NCBI RefSeq assembly: GCF_022352215.1
Contig: NZ_JAKRWF010000002.1
Span: forward strand, 310,001 to 374,000
Origin: Flavihumibacter cheonanensis
Lineage (GTDB): Bacteria; Bacteroidota; Bacteroidia; Chitinophagales; Chitinophagaceae
DNA length: 64,000 nt
Direction of reading: 5' to 3'
In this document: positions 1 through 6,580 of the stretch, piece after piece
Numbering within the stretch: the first letter of the stretch is position 1
How the letters are laid out: each line of letters starts with the position of its first letter
The notes under the pieces: model-generated
What the model was told of the DNA's origin: nothing
Seen by the model: only the letters and a program-made list of their open reading frames with translations
Databases searched by the model: none
Made by a program: the position numbers and the translations under genes

Positions 1-258
1 CAGGTATTATTTGCCTACCTCGACGATGAAGGCACCCTGGTTGGTGTATACCGTAACATTCTTTCTACGCAACTTCCAATTTCACTGATGACAGAAATTA
101 AAGAAGAGTATTCCAATTACTGGATCTCTACCCTTTTCGAAGTAGCTAATGATGGTGTAACAACCTATTATATTACCCTGGAAAATGCAGACCATCAACT
201 GGTTCTTAAAAGCGAGAACAGCGCCAGTTGGACAACATTCTCCAAAACAAGAAAGTAA
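1..258 (+). CDS. C-terminal part of an unknown protein (start outside window)
   Basis: Frame 1 is open from the first base and ends at TAA 256-258, giving 85 residues that begin QVLFAYLDDEGTLVGV and end ENSASWTTFSKTRK. The alternating hydrophobic/polar pattern (GTLVGVYRNIL, TTYYITLENADHQLVL) suggests a beta-rich periplasmic fold like the PepSY-like or beta-lactamase-inhibitor-like proteins common in Bacteroidota. That family guess is inference; no diagnostic motif is visible. A strong terminator follows 41 bp after the stop. Confidence 0.7.
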   Translation, partial: QVLFAYLDDEGTLVGVYRNILSTQLPISLMTEIKEEYSNYWISTLFEVANDGVTTYYITLENADHQLVLKSENSASWTTFSKTRK

Positions 259-298
259 ACAGGACGGTTTTTTCTCTGAGGTTTTGTTGGAAAGTCAG

Positions 299-328
299 CC
301 CCACCCCGTAAGGTGGGGTTTTTTATTT
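299..328 (+). terminator. Rho-independent terminator of the first gene
   Basis: A 7-bp perfect stem CCCCACC/GGTGGGG (299-305 with 312-318), loop CCGTAA, is followed by TTTTTTATTTT. It ends the transcript of the partial gene at 1-258. Confidence 0.85.
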
Positions 329-336
329 TACCTTTG
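329..336 (+). promoter_or_regulatory. Promoter -7 box TACCTTTG for the deoxyhypusine-synthase-like gene
   Basis: TACCTTTG matches the Bacteroidota sigma consensus TAnnTTTG exactly. It ends 23 nt before the ATG at 360, a spacing also seen before asnS, feoB and other genes here. No TTTG -33 element is present at the usual distance. Confidence 0.55.
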
Positions 337-359
337 GCCTCGAATAAATTTTAGAAAAC

Positions 360-1334
360 ATGAGTAAAGGTCCCGTTTCTCAATTCATCCAGCATCATTA
401 CCGGCATTTTAACGCAGCTGCCCTGGTAGATGCTGCCAAAGGTTATGAACAGCATTTGCTGGATGGAGGAAAAATGATGATTACCCTGGCTGGGGCAATG
501 AGTACCGCAGAGCTGGGTGTTTCACTGGCTGAAATGATCCGCCAGGATAAAGTACAGATCATCTCCTGTACCGGAGCCAACCTGGAAGAAGATATTATGA
601 ACCTGGTTGCACACAGTCATTATAGAAGAATTCCCAATTACCGTGACCTGACTCCGCAGCAGGAGTGGGATTTGCTGGAGCAGGGATTAAACCGTGTTAC
701 CGATACCTGCATCCCTGAAGAAGAAGCGTTCCGTAAGATTCAGCACCATATTGCCAAACTCTGGAAAGATGCAGATGCTGCCGGCGAACGCTATTTCCCC
801 CACGAATACATGTATAAACTCCTGAACAGTGGAGTAATGAAGGATGATTATGAAATTGATCCTAAAGACAGCTGGATGATTGCTGCCGCGGAGAAAAATC
901 TGCCCATTATTGTAGGTGGCTGGGAAGATTCCACCATGGGTAACATTTTTGCTTCCTATGTGATTAAAAATGAAGTGAAGGCGTCTACCATGAAGAGCGG
1001 TATTGAGTACATGGTATGGCTGGCCGATTGGTATCGTCATAATTCAGGAGGAAAGGGTGTAGGCTTTTTCCAGTTGGGTGGTGGTATTGCGGGTGATTTC
1101 CCCATCTGTGTTGTGCCCATGATGTACCAGGACCTGGAATGGCATGATGTTCCTTTCTGGAGCTATTTCTGCCAGGTGAGTGATTCCACCACTTCTTATG
1201 GATCCTATTCCGGTGCAGTTCCCAATGAAAAGATTACCTGGGGTAAACTGGGTATCGATACGCCGAAATACATCGTTGAAAGTGATGCTACGATAGTGGC
1301 ACCGTTGATATTTGCTTATATATTAGGATGGTGA
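360..1334 (+). CDS. Deoxyhypusine synthase family protein
   Basis: 324 residues similar throughout to eukaryotic and archaeal deoxyhypusine synthase, an NAD-dependent enzyme that moves the aminobutyl group of spermidine. The N-terminal LAGAMSTAELG and SCTGANLEED segments, GGGIAGDF, and the C-terminal SGAVPNEKITWGK are recognisable. K296 in the WGK motif corresponds to the active-site lysine that forms the enzyme-imine intermediate. Bacteria lack eIF5A, so the acceptor is not hypusine; bacterial homologues are thought to act in polyamine metabolism, for example making homospermidine. The gene has a promoter-like box 23 nt upstream and stands alone between two terminators. No other polyamine gene is in the window, so the exact reaction is not settled. 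Confidence 0.88.
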   Translation: MSKGPVSQFIQHHYRHFNAAALVDAAKGYEQHLLDGGKMMITLAGAMSTAELGVSLAEMIRQDKVQIISCTGANLEEDIMNLVAHSHYRRIPNYRDLTPQQEWDLLEQGLNRVTDTCIPEEEAFRKIQHHIAKLWKDADAAGERYFPHEYMYKLLNSGVMKDDYEIDPKDSWMIAAAEKNLPIIVGGWEDSTMGNIFASYVIKNEVKASTMKSGIEYMVWLADWYRHNSGGKGVGFFQLGGGIAGDFPICVVPMMYQDLEWHDVPFWSYFCQVSDSTTSYGSYSGAVPNEKITWGKLGIDTPKYIVESDATIVAPLIFAYILGW

Positions 1335-1337
1335 AAA

Positions 1338-1398
1338 GTGAAAGGTGAAAGGTGAAAAAGCTGAGTGCTACATTCACCTTTCACCTTTCACCTTTCAC
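1338..1398. repeat. Family A repeat: inverted GGTGAAA array at a stop codon
   Basis: Copies of GTGAAAG run from the stop codon of the preceding gene. The left arm 1338-1356 and right arm 1373-1391 form a perfect 19-bp inverted repeat with a 16-nt loop, and CTTTCAC copies continue to 1398, directly against the terminator palindrome. The same unit recurs at 4247-4274. Confidence 0.85.
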
Positions 1399-1400
1399 GA

Positions 1401-1432
1401 AAAAACCGCTCGCAATTGCGAGCGGTTTTTTT
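1401..1432. terminator. Bidirectional terminator between convergent genes
   Basis: CCGCTCGCAATTGCGAGCGG (1406-1425) is a perfect palindrome flanked by A and T runs, so it can terminate both the + gene ending at 1334 and the - gene ending at 1431. Confidence 0.85.
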
Positions 1433-1829
1433 AATTCTTCCTATCCCTCCGGTCTTCCCGGCGATCCCGGCGGTTTTCTTTACGATCCCGCACATCTTCC
1501 TTGCGGTCTCTTACATCTTCCCGACGATCGCGAACATCTTCTCTCTTGTCGCGACGGTCTTCCAGTTTGTCGAGGGCGCCTCCATCATGACGGGCATCTC
1601 TGACATCCTCCCGCTTATCGCGTACATCTTCTTTTTTGTCCCGGCGATCTTCTCTGCGGTCGCGGCGATTTTCCTTACGATCTGCCACATCTTCCCTGCG
1701 GTCTGCAACATCTTCCGCGCGATCCAGTTTTTTACGGGTCGATTGAGCTGCTGCATCAGTAGAAATTCCGGCAAACAGGGCTACCGCAGTAGCTAATACA
1801 ATTGTTTTAAAGGTGGTTTTGGTGTTCAT
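1431..1829 (-). CDS. Secreted protein of charged RED-type heptad repeats
   Basis: 132 residues. Residues 1-28 form a signal peptide (MNTKTTFKTIVLATAVALF, then AAAQ). The rest is almost only R, K, E and D in a seven-residue period of the type (R/K)EDVRD(R/K), with some units REDRRDR or RENRRDR. The DNA shows the matching 21-bp period, so the gene has grown by unit duplication. One interruption, ARHDGGALDKL, splits the array in two. The regular charge pattern suggests a single long, highly charged helix or coiled coil in the periplasm. I do not recognise a functional family. It ends at the bidirectional terminator; no TAnnTTTG box is visible upstream. Confidence 0.75.
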   Translation of the reverse strand: MNTKTTFKTIVLATAVALFAGISTDAAAQSTRKKLDRAEDVADRREDVADRKENRRDRREDRRDKKEDVRDKREDVRDARHDGGALDKLEDRRDKREDVRDRREDVRDRKEDVRDRKENRRDRREDRRDRKN

Positions 1830-1918
1830 GGCGAATGTTTTCTTAGGTGGTTATTATCGTATTTACGTATATATTGACCGCCTATTGTTCACCAGGTTTA
1901 AAATCCACCAAAAAAATT

Positions 1919-3451
1919 TTACCGGGTCATGGTTGGAATCTCCAGGTCGCGTTTCATCATCTGCTCGCGATTGGCCATTTCCCAGGCAGTATAAAATACC
2001 AGCTGGGCCCTTTTCTTCAACAGGGTATAATTGATCTTGTCGGGGGTATCAGTTGGTTTGTGATAATCCGCCTGCAACATGCCATCGTAATAGAATATAA
2101 CCGGAACACCTTTGCGGGCAAAATTGTAATGGTCGCTGCGGAAATAAATCCGGTTGCGGTCATTGGGATCATTGAATTTGTAATCGAGCACCATTTTGCT
2201 GTATTTTTTATTCATTCCCTCGCTCAGCGGTTTCAATTCGGTACTCAGTTTGTCATCACCCACCACATACACATAATTCAGGGTGTCAGCAGTTTTGCGC
2301 TCAGTATCAACACGTCCGATCATGTCAATATTCAGGTTCGCAGTGGTTTTTTCCAACGGTACGGCGGGATGATCACCATACCAGGCGGAACCCCAAAGTC
2401 CTTTTTCCTCCCCACTAACTGCCATGAACAGAATGCTTCTGCGCGGACCGTGACCAGCAGCTTTAGCTTTCGCGAAGGCTTCTGCCATTTCTACGATACC
2501 TACGGTTCCGGAACCATCATCATCTGCACCATAGTAAATTACATTACCTCTTTTGCCGAGGTGATCATAGTGCGCGGTAACAACCAGCCATTCGTCTTTT
2601 TTATCGCTGCCTTCAACATAACCCAGCACATTGGTACTTTCCAGGAACTGTACCTGCTTGTTCATCTGGAGCATCAGGTTAGCCTTGTAAACTTTGGCGG
2701 GAGATGCAGTATTTTTTGCATTGGCAGAAATACCAGACCAATCGCTGCCGATCAGCTGTTCAGCAACTTTGGAGGAAACATTATAAAGCGCTGCATTTTG
2801 CTCAGGTGCATACAGGTTTACATACATGTTGGCAGGGGCTGCACCCACTTTTCGTGGAAAATCATTGGCAACAATCAATACTGCAGCAGCTCCTTTTTCA
2901 ACGGCTTTCTGATATTTTCCAAACATACCGGAGGGGGCCATCATACCTTTCTGTTCTGATTTGTAATCAGCAGGGGCTCCGTCAAGGATCAAAACTGCCT
3001 TCCCTTTTACATTCAGGCCATTGTAGTCATCGCGGCTGCCATCTACCAAACCATGACCAGCAAACACAAACTCAGAGAAATAATAATCTCCGTTTCGGGT
3101 CATGCGGGGATTAGGCTGGAAATCCTGGTAAAGGCTGAAATCCTGGCCATTTACTTTCATGGCGGCGCCAATCAGGGAATCTTTATAAACAGGAAAACTC
3201 ATCTGGTAAGAACCATTGTTTCCAGGAAGTAGCCCCAGTTTTTTAAACTGTTCTTCCAGGTAGGCGGCAGCTTTCCGCTGGCCTTCAGTAGCTGTTTCAC
3301 GGCCTTCCATTTCGGGTCCGGCAATGATGTACAAATGCGTTTTCAGATCCTCTTCCGTAATGGTAGCCGCATATTTCTGCGGGTTGGCTTTTTTCTGTGC
3401 GAAGCCAATCGTCGCCGGGAACAATCCCAGTACTAATAAGATTTTTCTCAT
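1919..3451 (-). CDS. Secreted M28 family zinc aminopeptidase
   Basis: 510 residues with a signal peptide ending near FAQ18. The mature protein has an M28 co-catalytic zinc domain. The expected ligands are visible: H294 (TAHYDHLG), D310 (GADDDGSGT), the catalytic/ligand pair E348-E349 (SGEEKG), D376 (NIDMIGR) and H441 (RSDHYNF), with the family motif ADYHKPTDTPDKIN near 461-474. Residues about 140-260 are an inserted PA-like segment (GKAVLILDG). It probably trims N-terminal residues from peptides in the periplasm or outside. A second M28 enzyme with a PDZ domain is at 10497. The gene is monocistronic, and its 5' side opens onto the long repeat-rich intergenic block. Confidence 0.92.
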   Translation of the reverse strand: MRKILLVLGLFPATIGFAQKKANPQKYAATITEEDLKTHLYIIAGPEMEGRETATEGQRKAAAYLEEQFKKLGLLPGNNGSYQMSFPVYKDSLIGAAMKVNGQDFSLYQDFQPNPRMTRNGDYYFSEFVFAGHGLVDGSRDDYNGLNVKGKAVLILDGAPADYKSEQKGMMAPSGMFGKYQKAVEKGAAAVLIVANDFPRKVGAAPANMYVNLYAPEQNAALYNVSSKVAEQLIGSDWSGISANAKNTASPAKVYKANLMLQMNKQVQFLESTNVLGYVEGSDKKDEWLVVTAHYDHLGKRGNVIYYGADDDGSGTVGIVEMAEAFAKAKAAGHGPRRSILFMAVSGEEKGLWGSAWYGDHPAVPLEKTTANLNIDMIGRVDTERKTADTLNYVYVVGDDKLSTELKPLSEGMNKKYSKMVLDYKFNDPNDRNRIYFRSDHYNFARKGVPVIFYYDGMLQADYHKPTDTPDKINYTLLKKRAQLVFYTAWEMANREQMMKRDLEIPTMTR

Positions 3452-3476
3452 TGCTTAAAACTGTTGAGGGGGCAAT

Positions 3477-3640
3477 ATAGGGAGAATGGAAGAGGGAACA
3501 AAGGAGGAATGGAAGAATGGAAGAGGGGGGAAGGGAAGAAAGGAGGCATGGAGACCGGACACAAAGGAGACGGGAAACAAAGAAGAATGGGGCAAGAAAG
3601 AAAAAAAATAGCAAACGAGGTAAAAGAGAAACTAAACTCC
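3477..3640. repeat. Family C purine-rich repeat
   Basis: A nearly pure A/G stretch built from variants of GGAATGGAAGA, GGGAAGAAAGG and GGAGAC(A)AAGG. The open frame across it is low-complexity and not a credible gene. It opens the gene-free block 3452-4710, which holds only repeats and terminators plus one possible RNA gene. Related tracts lie at 4005-4140, 5190-5278 and 42655-42830. Confidence 0.75.
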
Positions 3641-3687
3641 TTTAAGTAAGAAATGAGAATGATAATGGTGAATGGAAGTCACAATAA

Positions 3688-3802
3688 TGAGCCGAATATT
3701 TCACAGATTGAGCCAATTATGGGTGCAAATGAGCCAATTATTATCGTTTTGAGCCAAATTTTAAAGAAAATGAGCCAATTATCAGATTTGATGAGCCAAT
3801 TA
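3688..3802. repeat. 21-bp phased array of TGAGCCAATTA cores
   Basis: Six copies of GAGCC(A/G)A(A)TT start at 3689, 3710, 3731, 3751, 3772 and 3793, so the spacing is 21, 21, 20, 21 and 21 bp. Only the 10-12 bp core TGAGCCAATTAT is conserved; the 9-11 bp between cores differ in every unit. Two helical turns per unit puts every core on the same DNA face, as in iterons or cooperative operator arrays. The single 20-bp step breaks any reading frame, so a heptad protein is unlikely. Confidence 0.8.
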
Positions 3803-3876
3803 AAAAATGCACAAAACATTATAAATCATATAGATATACATTATTTTGGAGCATTTTAAAAGGCTAATCGTATATA

Positions 3877-3979
3877 ATCCTTCGTCATCCTACGTTATCC
3901 TTCGTCATCCTACGTTATCCTTCGTCATCCTACGTCTATCCTACAGCCCAGATCTAACCCAGATCCGACCCAGACCCGA
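3877..3979. repeat. Short tandem repeats, 10/20-bp then 11-bp period
   Basis: 3877-3936 holds three 20-bp units, each a pair of 10-mers ATCCTTCGTC and ATCCTACGTT. Directly after comes 3947-3979 with three 11-bp units CCCAGATCTAA, CCCAGATCCGA and CCCAGACCCGA. Neither is in a credible gene. Confidence 0.8.
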
Positions 3980-4004
3980 AGATGAAACGTTACCCGGGCA
4001 TGGA

Positions 4005-4140
4005 GCAGGAGACAAAGGAGGCGGGAGACAAATGAGAATGGGGAAGGGAAGAGGGAGGAATGGAAGAAAGGAGGCAAAGGGGGACGGAGCAACAGAGGAT
4101 AGCGCAAAGGAAAGATGGAAGATTAGCCAAAGAAGAAGGG
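4005..4140. repeat. Family C purine-rich repeat, second copy
   Basis: Same vocabulary as 3477-3640: GGAGACAAAGGAGGCGGG, GGGAAGAGGGAGGAATGG, GAAAGGAGGC. It is strand-biased (purines on +) and has no credible coding sequence. Confidence 0.7.
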
Positions 4141-4186
4141 AATAAGATCTATGAGATAGGTTGGAAAATCGGGAATTCTTCTCCCA

Positions 4187-4274
4187 GTCTCACATTTCAC
4201 GTCTCACATTTCACGTCTGACATCTGAGGTTTGACATTTCACCGTTCTTTCACTTTTCACCTTTCACCTTTCAC
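4187..4274. repeat. Family B followed by family A repeats beside a terminator
   Basis: 4187-4245 carries the TCTCAC/TTTCAC/CGTCTGACATCTG units of family B; 4247-4274 carries CTTTTCACCTTTCACC units of family A. The last unit ends three bases before the A-run of the terminator at 4278, as family A also does at 1392-1401. Confidence 0.75.
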
Positions 4275-4277
4275 TAT

Positions 4278-4305
4278 AAAAAAAGTCCCGCTGGACTAGC
4301 GGGAC
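4278..4305 (-). terminator. Minus-strand terminator of a possible RNA gene
   Basis: GTCCCGCT/AGCGGGAC (4285-4292 with 4298-4305) is an 8-bp stem with a 5-nt loop. The seven A on the left give the T tail on the minus strand; there is no T-run on the plus side. The rpiB gene already has its own terminator at 4648, so this one implies a further minus-strand transcript starting between the two. Confidence 0.7.
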
Positions 4306-4524
4306 AAGTTCTTTGAGACGATACATCAACTGGTGATTGTTTTCATTGGTATCGGATTGGACGGTTTGCTTAAAAACAACTGGACTAAAGCTTTTCAATG
4401 GGTTGGACACTGTTTTTCATTGGATGGACTTAGTTCTTTCATCTGCTGGACTTGATTTTTTCATTGGATGGATTTCAGGTTTTCAAGGTTTGGGTTCGAT
4501 TCTTCAAAGGGTTGGATTAGGATG
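4285..4524. repeat. 22-bp phased array with TGGAC/GTCCA core
   Basis: TGGAC or TGGAT/TGGGT cores start at 4358, 4381, 4404, 4425, 4447, 4469, 4491 and 4513, with spacings of 23, 23, 21, 22, 22, 22 and 22 bp. In the best units (4393-4524) each is TTTCATTGG(A/T)TGGAC plus a variable tail. The terminator loop at 4292-4296 is also TGGAC and sits exactly 66 bp (three units) before the first core, so the hairpin is in register with the array. Confidence 0.8.
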
Positions 4525-4647
4525 CTACGTGTTCAGGGCGGGGCTTCGATAGGGATTGGTTGGTTTAGAGCTTAGGGGCTAACCCCGTTTGCTGATGTAA
4601 AGATGCAAAGTGATTTTCGCGGTGAGAAATCATTTCGCCCCATATGC

Positions 4648-4685
4648 AAAAACCGTCGATAAACAGGCGTTTATGACGGTTTTTT
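4648..4685. terminator. Terminator downstream of rpiB
   Basis: AAAAACCGTC (4648-4657) pairs with GACGGTTTTT (4675-4684), and the inner ATAAAC/GTTTAT extends the stem. A and T runs on both sides make it usable in both directions; rpiB on the minus strand ends 26 bp away. Confidence 0.8.
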
Positions 4686-4710
4686 GGAAAATCAGGAACC
4701 CGCAAATCGA

Positions 4711-5163
4711 CTAGCTGCAGGCAATTTTATTCACGCGGTTGCCATGGCGCCCCCCTTCAAAGGCAGTAGTATAAAAGGTTTCAACCATCTGAATGGCATA
4801 GGCAAGGGCAACAAAGCGTGCAGGGAGGCAGATAATGTTAGCATCATTGTGTTTGCGTACCAGTTTGGCCACTTCATTATCCCAACAGAGTCCGGCTCTT
4901 ACTTGCTGGTGTTTGTTTGCTGTGATGGCAACCCCATTGGCAGAACCACAAATCAATACCCCAAAGGCAGCTTTGCCTTCCTCCACAAAAGAGGCAGTAG
5001 GGTGTGCGAAATCAGGATAGTCAACAGAATTCGGAGTGGTCGTACCAAAATCCTTCACTGCAAAGCCCTGGCTTTCCAGGTAGGTTTTGATCGCTTCCTT
5101 GTATTCATACCCTGCATGATCACATCCAATCGCAACCGGTAAAGATTTATCAAAAACTGTCAT
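4711..5163 (-). CDS. rpiB: Ribose-5-phosphate isomerase B
   Basis: 150 residues, the usual length of the RpiB/LacAB family, which interconverts ribose 5-phosphate and ribulose 5-phosphate in the cytoplasmic pentose phosphate pathway. The N-terminal AIGCDHAGYEYK is the family signature, VLICGSANG carries the catalytic cysteine (VLICG) with the GSANG turn, and RAGLCWDNEVAKLVRKHNDANIICLPAR is the conserved C-terminal half. It lies 115 bp after tatC on the same strand, with a family C repeat between them, and ends at a terminator. Confidence 0.95.
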   Translation of the reverse strand: MTVFDKSLPVAIGCDHAGYEYKEAIKTYLESQGFAVKDFGTTTPNSVDYPDFAHPTASFVEEGKAAFGVLICGSANGVAITANKHQQVRAGLCWDNEVAKLVRKHNDANIICLPARFVALAYAIQMVETFYTTAFEGGRHGNRVNKIACS

Positions 5164-5189
5164 ATAGGTTCAGTTTAAATTATTCGCGA

Positions 5190-5278
5190 ATCCTCCCGCC
5201 TCCCTTGTCTCCTGTTCCATGCCCTTCCTCCTTTGTCCCCCTCTTTCCTTCCTCCATCTTCCATTCCTCCTTTGTTTC
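5190..5278. repeat. Family C repeat (pyrimidines on +) between tatC and rpiB
   Basis: CTCCCGCCTCCCTTGTCTCC, CCTTCCTCCTTTGTCCCC and CTTCCATTCCTCCTTTG are the complement of the family C units. On the minus strand it begins immediately after the tatC stop codon (TGA then GAAACAAAGGAGGAATGG). Confidence 0.75.
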
Positions 5279-6133
5279 TCAGCTCCATTCATCCGTAGGC
5301 TTCACCAAAAACTCATCCTTCTTATTTACACGTGCCGCAATACTGATACTTATTTCATATAAAAACCACAACGGCACTGTTACAATCAATTGACTCAATA
5401 CATCCGGAGGAGTAATTACAGCTGCAAGAATCAATATCACCACTACAGCGAATTTACGATAGGTTCTAAGAAACTGTGCCGTAACAAGACCAATCTTCGC
5501 CAGAAAATACACAGCCAGAGGTAATTGAAATAACACACCTGCACCCACTACCAACGAAACGATATTGTCAATGTAATCCGCTACCGTAAAGGTATTGGCG
5601 ATCATCGGGCTCAGCGTATAGGATGCAAAAAAGTTTACCGTGTAGGGTGCAATCAGAAAATAACCAAAAGCAACACCAGTAAAAAACAACACGGAAACCC
5701 AGAAGATCATACCGCCTGTTTTTTTAATTTCTTTTTCCGTGAGGGCAGGCCGGATGAATTTCCAGAACTCCCAGAAAACGTAAGGAAATGCAATGATAAA
5801 ACCACCCACAAAAGCGATAGTAAAGCTCATCATGAACTGACTGCTCATCTGGGTACTGATCAGTTTAAGATTGATCTCGTCCATACACATGGCATCTCCC
5901 ATTCCAACCCAGTGACTGAACTTGCAAAGAGCCCGGTAGGTGATAAAATCTTTATCCGCAGGCCCCATCACCACTTTCCCAAAGAAAAAATCCATTTTGA
6001 CAAAAACAACAACGGCGCCTATTAGGATAGCCATCAAAGCCCGCATGATATGCCACCGAAGCGCTTCCAGGTGGTCAATGAAAGACATCTCAGCACCAGT
6101 TTCTGACCTTCTCTTAAAGATTGATTTTGCCAT
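5279..6133 (-). CDS. tatC: Sec-independent (twin-arginine) translocase subunit TatC
   Basis: 284 residues with the TatC layout: cytoplasmic N-terminus MSFIDHLEALRWHIMRAL (the family motif with the conserved E), six hydrophobic segments, the FPYVFWEFWKFIRPALTEKEIK loop that helps bind the twin-arginine signal, and a VITPPDVLSQ segment before the last helices. The first periplasmic loop (about residues 50-95) is longer than in E. coli, as is usual in Bacteroidota. TatC recognises Tat signal peptides in the inner membrane. No tatA is in the window. rpiB lies downstream on the same strand. Confidence 0.95.
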   Translation of the reverse strand: MAKSIFKRRSETGAEMSFIDHLEALRWHIMRALMAILIGAVVVFVKMDFFFGKVVMGPADKDFITYRALCKFSHWVGMGDAMCMDEINLKLISTQMSSQFMMSFTIAFVGGFIIAFPYVFWEFWKFIRPALTEKEIKKTGGMIFWVSVLFFTGVAFGYFLIAPYTVNFFASYTLSPMIANTFTVADYIDNIVSLVVGAGVLFQLPLAVYFLAKIGLVTAQFLRTYRKFAVVVILILAAVITPPDVLSQLIVTVPLWFLYEISISIAARVNKKDEFLVKPTDEWS

Positions 6134-6258
6134 AAGTTTATAAGGAGCCCGCTAAATTAAGGAATCAAAGCCTGCATATTACATGAATCCGGGTTACATG
6201 CAATAAATTCGGAACATATTCGTTTTTTTGTGATAAATCACCCAAAACCAATTGACCT

Positions 6259-6432
6259 ATGGATAGAAAAGCCATGTACTACAGTACACACGCCATTAAA
6301 ATCAACAAGGACAGTTATCGCCACAATCTGCAGATTTTACATTTTTTCCGATACCTGGTTTGTGTTTTACTGAAAGGTGAATCACCTATCGAACACCGCC
6401 CGGGATATGCCCGCAGATCGCGCCGGTTCTGA
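6259..6432 (+). CDS. Possible small basic protein, 57 residues
   Basis: The ATG at 6259 opens a 57-residue frame (MDRKAMYYSTHAIKINKDSY at the N-terminus, a hydrophobic LQILHFFRYLVCVLL patch at 24-38, basic end PGYARRSRRF). It is the only reasonable + strand gene in the 447-bp gap between two minus-strand genes, and a plus-only terminator follows at 6467, 34 bp after the stop. No family is recognised and no TAnnTTTG box is seen. The transcript could also be a non-coding RNA. Confidence 0.4.
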   Translation: MDRKAMYYSTHAIKINKDSYRHNLQILHFFRYLVCVLLKGESPIEHRPGYARRSRRF

Positions 6433-6466
6433 ATTTTTTACTAACCCATCCCCCATATTCGAAGCA

Positions 6467-6493
6467 AAGCTCCGCGGAAAGCGGGGCTTTTTT
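6467..6493 (+). terminator. Plus-strand terminator in the tatC-helicase gap
   Basis: AAGCTCCGC (6467-6475) pairs with GCGGGGCTT (6481-6489, one G-T pair), loop GGAAA, followed by a T run. Both flanking genes are on the minus strand, so it must serve a transcript within the gap. Confidence 0.75.
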
Positions 6494-6495
6494 AT

Positions 6496-6580
6496 GTGAG
6501 ATGTCAGACGTGAGATGTGAGAAGAAAACACAGGAATCCCCCTTCTCACATCTGACGTCTCACGTCTCACGTCTCACTTC
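6496..6580. repeat. Family B inverted repeat at a stop codon
   Basis: The 29-nt arms 6496-6524 and 6542-6570 pair with three mismatches around a 17-nt loop. Units are GTGAGATGT, GTCAGACGT and the reverse. It starts just after a terminator T-run and ends exactly at the stop codon (TAG, 6581-6583) of the SNF2 helicase. Confidence 0.85.

Larger units (their letters stand above)
4278..4600 (-). ncRNA. Candidate repeat RNA with promoter-like box and terminator
   Basis: On the minus strand a near-consensus -7 box TCACTTTG (plus positions 4606-4613, 7 of 8 to TAnnTTTG) precedes about 320 nt that end at the terminator at 4278-4305. The body consists largely of 22-nt repeats with a GTCCA core, and no frame is credibly coding since 22 is not a multiple of three. 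A GGGG-TTAG-CCCC hairpin lies near the 5' end (4575-4586). An inverted repeat TGATTT/AAATCA (4611-4632) overlaps the box and could be an operator. I cannot match it to 6S, tmRNA, RNase P or SRP RNA. It may instead be an untranscribed repeat array. Confidence 0.3.

Noticed and set aside
1847-2959. 370-residue plus-strand frame
   Set aside because: It is the shadow of the M28 peptidase on the other strand.
3464-3649. Purine-rich open frame (G, E, K, R, M)
   Set aside because: Low-complexity family C repeat; no start context and no homologue-like features.
3653-3859. Open frame of 68 residues across the 21-bp array
   Set aside because: The 20-bp step shifts the frame within the array, so the peptide does not repeat consistently; the conserved cores and unconserved spacers fit DNA sites better.
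3689-4524. CRISPR array
   Set aside because: Repeat cores are only 5-12 bp, spacers are about 10 bp, and no cas gene is present.
4337-4552. Open frame of 71 residues across the 22-bp array
   Set aside because: A 22-bp period is not a multiple of three, and the translated units share no pattern.
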